A DNA stretch of 8,107 nt, from the NCBI GenBank assembly GCA_018715855.1, contig DVKW01000128.1, forward strand, positions 1 to 8,107. Direction: 5' to 3'. Numbering within the stretch: the first letter of the stretch is position 1; the number at the start of each line of letters is the position of its first letter. Under the pieces are notes generated by a model, which saw nothing but the letters and a program-made list of their open reading frames with translations, was not told the origin of the DNA and searched no databases. Shown here piece after piece: positions 1-5,380 of this stretch. The DNA is from Candidatus Galligastranaerophilus intestinigallinarum (GTDB lineage Bacteria; Cyanobacteriota; Vampirovibrionia; Gastranaerophilales; Gastranaerophilaceae). The position numbers and the translations under genes were made by a program.

Positions 1-1
1 T

Positions 2-502
2 TACAGAAAAATTTATAAACTAATTCCATACCCCCTTCATTTAGGTGTAACAGAAGCAGGAACCCTAAGAGGCGGCATTATAAAATCTGCAATAGGAATA
101 GGGTCATTGTTGGCTGATGGAATAGGCGACACTATAAGAGTTTCACTAACAGAAAACCCAATAGAAGAAGTAAAAGCGGGGTTTGATATTTTATCTGCCT
201 TAAAATTAAGAAGAAAAGGCGTTAATTTTGTTTCATGCCCAACCTGCGGCAGGTGCAAAATTAATTTAATTGGCCTTGCACATAAAGTTGAAGAAAGGTT
301 TAAAAATTTAGATAAACCAATAACAATTGCAACAATGGGCTGCCATGTTAACGGGCCAAATGAAGCAAAAGATGCAGACTACGGCATAGCAGGCGCTATT
401 GGCGAAGGTTACATTTTTAAAAAGGGCGAATTAATTAAAAAAGTTAAAGAAAATGAACTTTTAGATGAATTTGAAAAAATTGTTTTAAGCGATTTAGACT
501 AA
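2..502 (+). CDS. ispG: 4-hydroxy-3-methylbut-2-enyl diphosphate synthase IspG (GcpE), 5'-truncated by window edge
   Basis: The frame is open from base 2, and the visible 166 residues are the C-terminal part of a protein normally about 350-370 aa long. IspG is the cytosolic [4Fe-4S] enzyme that reductively opens MEcPP to HMBPP, the penultimate step of the MEP isoprenoid pathway, with electrons from ferredoxin or flavodoxin. The family signature PLHLGVTEAG is read at 32-61, followed by KSAIGIG and DGIGDTIRVSLT, the end of the barrel domain. The cluster ligands are all present: CPTCGR (Cys codons 236-238 and 245-247), MGC (341-343) and the Glu of NGPNEA (362-364). Two oddities are that the usual NGPGEA reads NGPNEA, and that an extra Cys follows CGR (254-256). 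The gene ends in TAA with no clear terminator hairpin behind it. Identification is secure. Confidence 0.96.
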   Translation, partial: YRKIYKLIPYPLHLGVTEAGTLRGGIIKSAIGIGSLLADGIGDTIRVSLTENPIEEVKAGFDILSALKLRRKGVNFVSCPTCGRCKINLIGLAHKVEERFKNLDKPITIATMGCHVNGPNEAKDADYGIAGAIGEGYIFKKGELIKKVKENELLDEFEKIVLSDLD

Positions 503-517
503 ATTTACTTCATATAG

Positions 518-546
518 TTGGTTTAAATCAAAAATACATATATAAT
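518..546 (+). promoter_or_regulatory. Predicted sigma70-type promoter for the exported protein at 588
   Basis: A perfect -10 hexamer TATAAT lies at 541-546 and is preceded, after a 17-nt spacer, by a weak -35 TTGGTT at 518-523. The predicted +1 near 553 gives a leader of about 35 nt that contains the Shine-Dalgarno AAAGGA at 576-581. No transcript data are available. The region is very AT-rich, so chance -10 matches are possible. Confidence 0.5.
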
Positions 547-587
547 AATATTAAGTGTAGCAAAGTTTGCAATTTAAAGGAAAATTT

Positions 588-1124
588 ATGAAAAAAGCGA
601 TATTATTGTTGGCGGTATTTTTTCTTGTTGCACAGGCTTCTTTTGCCTATTACGAGGAATATAAATCTTCAGATATAGAAAGCCTTCAGCAAAAAGGATA
701 TTCTCAGGAATTATTAAAAATAATTGATACCTCAAGATATTTAAAACAAGGTGTAGAAAAAGATTACGTACCTTTTTATTCAAGAAAATTTTATTCGGAT
801 AATCCCGTTTTAAAATACTACCAAATGGCAAGAAGATATTGGGACCCGGGTGTTAATTCGCCTGATTTTGGCTTTAAAGAAATCAGTTTTCAAAACGGCT
901 GGTTTGATTTTTCGCCAAGCTACAACTCTAAAATTAACCCTAATGACAGGTTCCAAAGGCTTATGGATGATGATATAAAACGCCTTGAATACACGGGTAA
1001 AATAGTAAACGGTTCAAACGGAGATGAAGAAAAAGCGAAAGATATATTAAATGTTCAAGATGAACCTAAGGCTCCTGAAGAACCAAAGACATTAATAGAT
1101 GAGTTTATTTTAGAAGATTTATAA
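588..1124 (+). CDS. Exported protein of unknown function (178 aa, Sec signal peptide)
   Basis: I do not recognise this family. The ATG at 588 is chosen because AAAGGA (576-581) sits 6 nt upstream and because it starts a classical signal peptide: MKK, a hydrophobic core ILLLAVFFLVAQ (residues 4-15), and a cleavage motif ending SFA at residue 20. The mature protein of about 158 aa should therefore be periplasmic or extracellular. It starts YYEEY, is rich in Tyr, Phe, Lys and Asp, and has no Cys. Its aromatic middle (about residues 55-110, with WDPG and NGWFDFSP) is followed by a proline- and acid-rich tail (DEPKAPEEPK) ending LIDEFILEDL. No enzyme motif, membrane anchor or lipobox is visible. 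It stands alone between a promoter and a strong terminator, so it is probably a single-gene unit. A small envelope or secreted structural or binding protein is possible but unproven. Confidence 0.8.
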   Translation: MKKAILLLAVFFLVAQASFAYYEEYKSSDIESLQQKGYSQELLKIIDTSRYLKQGVEKDYVPFYSRKFYSDNPVLKYYQMARRYWDPGVNSPDFGFKEISFQNGWFDFSPSYNSKINPNDRFQRLMDDDIKRLEYTGKIVNGSNGDEEKAKDILNVQDEPKAPEEPKTLIDEFILEDL

Positions 1125-1146
1125 AAATAAGTTAAATTTTGATAAA

Positions 1147-1186
1147 AAAGTGTGCAAATTATCTGTTTTGCACACTTTATTTTTTT
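1147..1186 (+). terminator. Strong intrinsic terminator after the exported protein gene
   Basis: A perfect 12-bp inverted repeat, AAAGTGTGCAAA (1147-1158) and TTTGCACACTTT (1167-1178), encloses an 8-nt loop and is followed by A and seven T residues (1180-1186). The A-run before the stem and the T-run after it could make it work in both directions. It separates the exported-protein gene from proS. Confidence 0.9.
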
Positions 1187-1192
1187 AATTAA

Positions 1193-1201
1193 TGATATAA
1201 T
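1193..1201 (+). promoter_or_regulatory. Predicted extended -10 promoter for proS-gatD
   Basis: TGATATAAT is an extended -10 element: TG, one base, then the consensus TATAAT at 1196-1201. No good -35 is seen at 16-18 nt spacing, which is normal for extended -10 promoters. The nearest candidate, TTGCAC in the terminator stem, is 22 nt away. The predicted +1 near 1208 gives a leader of about 31 nt, too short for a T-box or other riboswitch. Confidence 0.55.
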
Positions 1202-1222
1202 TTTCATATCAAAAACTTTTAT

Positions 1223-1228
1223 AAAGGA
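1223..1228 (+). promoter_or_regulatory. Shine-Dalgarno that fixes the proS start
   Basis: AAAGGA lies 10 nt before the ATG at 1239. The frame stays open upstream to a GTG at 1152, but that extension would run through the terminator and promoter, so this site argues for 1239 (or, with a poorer 16-nt spacing, the ATG at 1245). Confidence 0.75.
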
Positions 1229-1238
1229 ATTATATCTT

Positions 1239-2951
1239 ATGAAAATGAGTAAACTTTTCGTGCAAACCTTGAGGGATTTTCCCCAAGATGCAGAAGCTAT
1301 AAGCCATAAATTATTAGTAAGAGCAGGTTATATCAAAAAATTAACAAACGGAATTTATTCATACTTACCTTTAATGAAAAGGGTGATATCTAAAGTTGAA
1401 CAAATTGCAAGAGAAGAATTAAACAAAGCCGGGGCTCAAGAACTTTTAATGCCTTTTGTGCAACCTGCAGAACTTTGGCAAAAATCAGGCAGATGGCAAG
1501 TTTACGGCAAAGAACTTTTAAGAATGAAAGACAGACACGATACGGAACTTTGCTTAGGCCCAACTCATGAAGAAGTTATAACCTTTATAGCAGACGGCAT
1601 TTTAAATTCATATAAGCAACTGCCGATTAATCTTTATCAGTTTCAATTAAAATTCAGAGATGAAATTCGCCCCCGTTTTGGCCTTTTAAGGGGCAGAGAA
1701 TTTATTATGAAAGACGGCTATTCCTTCCACACATCTCAAGAAAGCTTAGATGAAGAATATAAAAATATGTGGAGAGCTTATAAAAGAATTTTTGACCGCT
1801 GCGGCTTAGAAACAAAACCCGTTCAATCAGATTCAGGCGCTATTGGCGGCAAAGTGAGCCATGAATTTATGGTTTTAACGGAAACCCAAACAGGGGAAGA
1901 TGACGTTTTCTATTGCAAAAATTGCGATTATTCCGCAAATTCAAACCATTCAACTTCAATTTTAAATGAAATTGAAACAACAACAAATTTTGTTGAAGAA
2001 AAAACGGTTGATACTCCAAATGTTAAAACAATTAAAGATTTAGCCGAATTTTTAAACATTAATGAAAACAACATTTTAAAATCAGTTTTCTATATTGTAG
2101 ATTCAAAACCCGTTATGGTTATGATAAGGGGCGACAAAGAAGTTGAAGAAACAAAACTTTTAAATGCAGTTGGCGGCCTTGAAATAAGAAAAGCAACGGA
2201 AGATGAAACAAACGAATATACAGGTTCAAAAGCAGGCTTTCTTTCATTTATAGGCTTGGAAGATAAAATAAAAATCATTTTCGACTTGTCTGCTAAAGGA
2301 ATGAAAAACTTTGTTATAGGCGCAAATGAACCTGATAAGCACATTGTAGGCTACAATTTTAAATCAACTCCAAATTTTGTGGATGTTTCGCTTGTAAAAG
2401 AAGGGGAACTTTGCCCCAATTGCCATAAACCCTTATTCATTACAAGAGGCATTGAAGTAGGGAACATTTTCCAATTAGGCACAAAATATTCAAAACCGAT
2501 GAATGCAACCTACACCGATGAAAACGGCGAAAACAAACCCTATATAATGGGCTGTTATGGTATCGGAATTACAAGAACGGCAGCAGCTGCCATTGAAAAA
2601 CACCATGATGATTTTGGCATAATTTGGCCGCTTGCAATTGCGCCATACCATTGCATTGTGGTTCCTGTTAATATTCAAGAAGAAGAACAGAAAAAAGTTG
2701 CCTTTGAAATTTATGAAAAACTTCAAAAAGAAGGCGTTGAAGTTGTTATAGATGATAGAGACGACAGAGCAGGCGTTAAATTCAAAGATGCTGATTTAAT
2801 TGGTTTTCCATACAGAATTACAGTCGGAAAAACAATTAAAGACGGGCTTGTTGAATTTAAAACAAGACAAACAGGCGAAATGGTTACAATGACACCTGAT
2901 GAAGCCGTTCAAAAAATAGCTGAAGAAGTTAAAAAGTTAAAGGTAAATTAA
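1239..2951 (+). CDS. proS: Prolyl-tRNA synthetase, bacterial type with INS editing domain
   Basis: This cytosolic class II synthetase attaches proline to tRNA-Pro. It is 570 aa from the ATG at 1239, close to the 572 aa of the E. coli enzyme, and the N-terminus aligns with it (S-x2-L-x2-T-L-x5-DAE-ISH-x-L-x2-RAG). The class II motif 2 region FRDEIRPRFG starts at residue 139, and motif 3 GCYGIGITR spans about 438-446. Between them, roughly residues 230-390, lies the YbaK-like INS domain that in this family hydrolyses mischarged Ala-tRNA-Pro. Two CxxC pairs flank it (Cys226/229 in YCKNCDY and Cys392/395 in CPNCHKP), a probable zinc-binding knuckle seen in many Firmicutes-type enzymes but not in E. 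coli. The C-terminal anticodon-binding domain starts around residue 475 (VPVNIQ, then DDRDDRAGVKFKDADLIG). The editing-domain loop that usually reads GF-x-GP-x-GL is GFLSFIGL here. proS is followed one base later by gatD. Confidence 0.97.
   Translation: MKMSKLFVQTLRDFPQDAEAISHKLLVRAGYIKKLTNGIYSYLPLMKRVISKVEQIAREELNKAGAQELLMPFVQPAELWQKSGRWQVYGKELLRMKDRHDTELCLGPTHEEVITFIADGILNSYKQLPINLYQFQLKFRDEIRPRFGLLRGREFIMKDGYSFHTSQESLDEEYKNMWRAYKRIFDRCGLETKPVQSDSGAIGGKVSHEFMVLTETQTGEDDVFYCKNCDYSANSNHSTSILNEIETTTNFVEEKTVDTPNVKTIKDLAEFLNINENNILKSVFYIVDSKPVMVMIRGDKEVEETKLLNAVGGLEIRKATEDETNEYTGSKAGFLSFIGLEDKIKIIFDLSAKGMKNFVIGANEPDKHIVGYNFKSTPNFVDVSLVKEGELCPNCHKPLFITRGIEVGNIFQLGTKYSKPMNATYTDENGENKPYIMGCYGIGITRTAAAAIEKHHDDFGIIWPLAIAPYHCIVVPVNIQEEEQKKVAFEIYEKLQKEGVEVVIDDRDDRAGVKFKDADLIGFPYRITVGKTIKDGLVEFKTRQTGEMVTMTPDEAVQKIAEEVKKLKVN
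2939..2943 (+). promoter_or_regulatory. Shine-Dalgarno for the TTG start of gatD
   Basis: AAAGG within the last proS codons lies 9 nt before TTG at 2953. No ATG occurs in this frame before about 3020, and starting there would delete the conserved first strand and the NIYGDMGN segment, so the TTG start is favoured. Confidence 0.65.
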
Positions 2952-2952
2952 A

Positions 2953-3690
2953 TTGAACCAAATAGACTTTTCAATTACAATTGCACACCTTTACCCTGAA
3001 TTGCTAAACATTTATGGCGATATGGGAAACATTTCGGCTATTAAAAACAGGTGTAATTGGCGGGGGATTAACGTCAATGTAGTTGAAATTAAATCGGGCT
3101 ATAGAATTAACCCCGATGAATTTGACTTTTATTTTATGGGCGGCGGCCAAGATAAGCAACAAATTGAAGCTTCAATTGAACTTTTAAAAAATAAAGAACG
3201 CCTTCATAGGGCAATGGAATCTGACGCCGTTTTTCTTGCAATTTGCGGGGGTTATCAGCTTTTAGGGCATTATTACCTGCCAAAAAATGCGGAAAAATTG
3301 GATGGCATTGGCCTTTTAGATGCATATACAAAAGCAGGCGACAAAAGGTTTATAGGAAATATTACAGGCAGCTGCCCTTATATAAACAATTCAACAATAA
3401 CAGGCTTTGAAAACCACAGCGGCCTAACATTTTTAAAAGGAGATACAAAACCTTTAATGAAGGTTCTTAAAGGCTATGGCAACAACGGCAAAGACAAAAC
3501 GGAAGGCGCCAGATATAAAAATGTTTTTGGAACGTATCTCCATGGGTCTTTATTGCCAAAAAACCCGAAATTTTGCGATTATTTAATTTCACTTGCCCTG
3601 AAAAGAAAATATAAGTGCGAAATTCCCCTGCAGCCATTGAATGATGAAATTGAAGAAAAAGCCCACAATTTCTGTGTTAAATACAAATAA
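2953..3690 (+). CDS. gatD: GatD-type glutamine amidotransferase (lipid II isoglutaminyl synthase subunit, CobB/CobQ-like)
   Basis: This is a class I glutamine amidotransferase of 245 aa, close to the 243 aa of Staphylococcus aureus GatD, with matching motifs along its length: LNIYGDMGNISA (18-29), VNVVEI, FMGGGQD, ICGGYQLLG with nucleophile Cys98, GFENHSG (151-157), GYGNN (174-178) and GTYLHGSLLPKNP with catalytic His197. An Arg at 132 sits where the staphylococcal enzyme has an Arg reported as important for activity. In characterised systems GatD hydrolyses glutamine and passes ammonia to MurT, which amidates the D-Glu of lipid II. The start is TTG with AAAGG 9 nt upstream. It directly follows proS and is probably cotranscribed. 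The expected partner murT is not next to it: the flanks are proS and a convergent unknown gene. A cobyric-acid-type role is less likely because the protein is a stand-alone domain with GatD-specific motifs. Confidence 0.88.
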   Translation: MNQIDFSITIAHLYPELLNIYGDMGNISAIKNRCNWRGINVNVVEIKSGYRINPDEFDFYFMGGGQDKQQIEASIELLKNKERLHRAMESDAVFLAICGGYQLLGHYYLPKNAEKLDGIGLLDAYTKAGDKRFIGNITGSCPYINNSTITGFENHSGLTFLKGDTKPLMKVLKGYGNNGKDKTEGARYKNVFGTYLHGSLLPKNPKFCDYLISLALKRKYKCEIPLQPLNDEIEEKAHNFCVKYK

Positions 3691-3691
3691 T

Positions 3692-4261
3692 TTAAACTAA
3701 ATATTCAATTCCTGCTCTTTTTTCTGCCCTGTCAATTAAATTAACATATCTTTTTTCGGGAAGAATCCAATTCTCATATTTTGATTTTGAAAAACTTGCG
3801 TTTTTAAATGAAGGTGCTTCTTCTGTTCTAAATGCCGTTAGAACAAATTTGTCGCCTTTATCTTGCGCCGTTTTTGCAATGTGCGCCAATATCGGGGTTG
3901 AAGGGTCAACAAAATCGGGGTTTTCGCCGTATTCATCAATAATTGTATTAACACCTTCATATTTGCCTTCACTCCTGTTTAGGTGCCTTGATGTTTGTGC
4001 TGCGGAAATAATTTCTTTTGTATCATTGGTCTGAAGGCAATAAAAATTTGCACCGTTTGCTTTTCTTGAATCAGTAAAATTTAAACGCAGCCACAATGGC
4101 AAGCTTGAATTTTCAATCTCTTTTCTGTCTTCAAAACTGCCTTTGTCCATTTTGTATAAAGTTGCCGCTTCTTTTTCGTTTGAGCCTTTTCTTTTGATTG
4201 TACAATTAAAAATTGCACGTTTTCCAAAATTGCAGGAATTATTTATTGGAGTTATATTCAT
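3692..4261 (-). CDS. Protein of unknown function (189 aa), possible divergent GNAT-like fold
   Basis: I do not recognise this with certainty. It begins with a short polar leader MNITPINNSCNFGKR, then a lysine-rich segment and ATLYKMD, with no signal peptide or membrane segment, so it is probably cytosolic. Residues about 70-95 (NFYCLQT, then EIISAAQTSRH) look like paired strands. A helix ILAHIAKTAQDKG (about 123-135), a strand KFVLTAFR (about 137-145) and the following PSFKNASFSKSKYENW resemble the acetyl-CoA-side strand-helix pattern of GNAT acetyltransferases, but the usual Q/R-x-x-G-x-G/A loop is not recognisable. The GNAT idea is weak inference. The ATG at 4261 has a good Shine-Dalgarno (AAGGTG, complementary to 4269-4274, 7 nt spacing). 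It lies 60 nt downstream of tsaD on the same strand and ends one base from the gatD stop. Confidence 0.75.
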   Translation of the reverse strand: MNITPINNSCNFGKRAIFNCTIKRKGSNEKEAATLYKMDKGSFEDRKEIENSSLPLWLRLNFTDSRKANGANFYCLQTNDTKEIISAAQTSRHLNRSEGKYEGVNTIIDEYGENPDFVDPSTPILAHIAKTAQDKGDKFVLTAFRTEEAPSFKNASFSKSKYENWILPEKRYVNLIDRAEKRAGIEYLV

Positions 4262-4321
4262 AAATTTGCACCTTATAAATTGTTTTTTATGAATATATAA
4301 AACCTCTGAAAATTTTTTTAC

Positions 4322-5308
4322 CTAGCTTCTTGAAAATGCTTCTAAAATTAAGGGGTCATCTGTTTTAATCGGGTTAAAATAAGCACAAGATGCAACCATT
4401 GCAGCATTATCGGTGCAAAATTTCATCTGCGGCGCAAATGTTTTATACCCAATATCTTGAAGAGCAAATAATTTTTTTCTTAATTCGGAATTAGCGGCAA
4501 CACCGCCTGATAAAACAATTGTTTTGATATTATTTTTATCTGCAAGTTTTTTTGTTTTATCAATTAAAGTGGATGTTATATTTTCTTGAAAACTTGCACA
4601 AATATCAGCCACAGGAAGCTCTTTTCCGTTAAAAGATTGTACAAGCCTTAACACTGCTGTTTTTAGCCCGGAAAAACTAAATTCATTTTCTTTAACTTTT
4701 GCCTTTGGCAAAATAAAAGCCTTGGGGTTCCCCGTTTGTGCTAATTTATCAAGCTTTATACCCCCGGGGTACGGAAGCCCCATTAACCTTGCAACTTTAT
4801 CATAAACTTCACCCGTTGCATCATCTATGGTAGAAGCTATTATTTCTTGTTTATCATAATCTTCAACTTTTATAACCTGAGTGTGCCCGCCTGAAACCAA
4901 AAGGCATATAAAAGGGGGCTTTAGGTCTGTTTCTAAAAAGTTTGCACAAACATGACCTTGAAGATGGTTAATTCCAATGTAGGGCTTATTATAAACAAGA
5001 GAAAGGGTTTTAGCTGCATTTAACCCCACAAGCAAGCACCCAACCAGCCCGGGGCCAACTGTTGATGTAAAAGCATCTATGTCATTTGGGGTTATATTAA
5101 AATTCTTTTTTGCAATTTCAAATGTTTCATCAATAACAACATTAATTGCATCTAAATGTTCTCTTGCTGCAATTTCAGGAATAACCCCGCCGAATTTTTC
5201 GTGGGTTTTAATTTGTGTTGCAACAACATTTGCAATAACTTCTCTGCCGTCTTTAATTATAGCGGCTGCCGTTTCATCACAGCTTGTTTCAATACCGAAT
5301 ATTAACAT
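4322..5308 (-). CDS. tsaD: tRNA N6-threonylcarbamoyladenosine synthase catalytic subunit TsaD
   Basis: TsaD transfers the threonylcarbamoyl group of threonylcarbamoyl-AMP to A37 of ANN-decoding tRNAs (t6A), working in the cytosol with TsaB and TsaE. The 328-aa protein has the full ASKHA-fold signature: IETSCDET (6-13), GGVIPEIAAREH (40-51), VGPGLVGCLLVG (84-95), the metal-binding pair HLQGH (His115 and His119), VSGGHTQ (138-144), DDATGEVYDKVARLMGLPYPGG (162-183), FSFSGLKTA (210-218), SGGVAANSELR (267-277) and CTDNAAMVA with metal ligand Asp300. All key residues are intact and the length is normal. The ATG at 5308 has Shine-Dalgarno AAAGGA (complement of 5314-5319) with 5-nt spacing. Neither tsaB nor tsaE is in the window. 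The gene is divergent from the TPR-NHL gene across 72 bp. Confidence 0.97.
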   Translation of the reverse strand: MLIFGIETSCDETAAAIIKDGREVIANVVATQIKTHEKFGGVIPEIAAREHLDAINVVIDETFEIAKKNFNITPNDIDAFTSTVGPGLVGCLLVGLNAAKTLSLVYNKPYIGINHLQGHVCANFLETDLKPPFICLLVSGGHTQVIKVEDYDKQEIIASTIDDATGEVYDKVARLMGLPYPGGIKLDKLAQTGNPKAFILPKAKVKENEFSFSGLKTAVLRLVQSFNGKELPVADICASFQENITSTLIDKTKKLADKNNIKTIVLSGGVAANSELRKKLFALQDIGYKTFAPQMKFCTDNAAMVASCAYFNPIKTDDPLILEAFSRS

Positions 5309-5338
5309 CTTTTTCCTTTTATGATTGCAAAATTCAAG

Positions 5339-5346
5339 ATTATAAT
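5339..5346. promoter_or_regulatory. Palindromic -10-like element in the tsaD / TPR-NHL divergent region
   Basis: ATTATAAT is its own reverse complement, so TATAAT is read on both strands (5341-5346 on plus, 5344-5339 on minus). On the minus strand it predicts a +1 near 5332 and a 24-nt tsaD leader containing the Shine-Dalgarno, which is plausible. On the plus strand it would give a 28-nt leader with no Shine-Dalgarno. No good -35 is seen for either direction. Confidence 0.4.
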
Positions 5347-5374
5347 TGTTTTTATTGCCCTTTTTTGCTAAAAT
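5346..5374 (+). promoter_or_regulatory. Predicted promoter placing +1 on the ATG of the TPR-NHL gene
   Basis: A weak -35 TTGTTT (5346-5351), a 17-nt spacer and an extended -10 (TGC then TAAAAT, 5366-5374) predict transcription from about 5381, the A of the start codon. No Shine-Dalgarno precedes that ATG, and TAA at 5369-5371 closes the frame upstream, so a leaderless transcript is the simplest reading. Confidence 0.5.
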
Positions 5375-5380
5375 AATAGC

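Noticed and set aside
567..587. TTG start seven codons upstream of the exported protein
   Set aside because: It would place polar residues before a standard MKK signal peptide and would include the Shine-Dalgarno of the ATG at 588.
503..587. Intrinsic terminator after ispG
   Set aside because: ATTTAG-A-CTAAAT around the stop codon has a one-base loop and no T-run; GCAAA-G-TTTGC at 560-570 is too short to call.
1147..1178. GTGTGCAAA/TTTGCACAC repeat as a protein-binding operator
   Set aside because: Stem length, short loop and seven-T tail are explained by termination; it does not match the Rex operator pattern and I saw no second copy.
1152..1238. 29-codon upstream extension of proS from a GTG inside the terminator stem
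   Set aside because: It would cover the terminator, T-run and promoter, has no Shine-Dalgarno, and is absent from the family; the ATG at 1239 has AAAGGA upstream.
1125..1238. T-box or other riboswitch ahead of proS
   Set aside because: The only strong hairpin is a terminator lying upstream of the predicted proS start site; the leader is about 31 nt and no T-box sequence is seen.
2090..2726. Open frames antisense to proS
   Set aside because: They have no family motifs and no start signals, and the sense strand encodes an intact, highly conserved enzyme.
3849..4034. Plus-strand frame opposite the 189-aa gene
   Set aside because: Short, no Shine-Dalgarno, and the minus-strand frame is longer with a good Shine-Dalgarno.
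4757..5055. GC-rich palindromes within tsaD (CCCCCGGGG near 4762 and GGGGTTCCCC near 4726)
   Set aside because: They fall on Gly/Pro codons of conserved TsaD motifs and have no T-run, so they are best explained as coding sequence.
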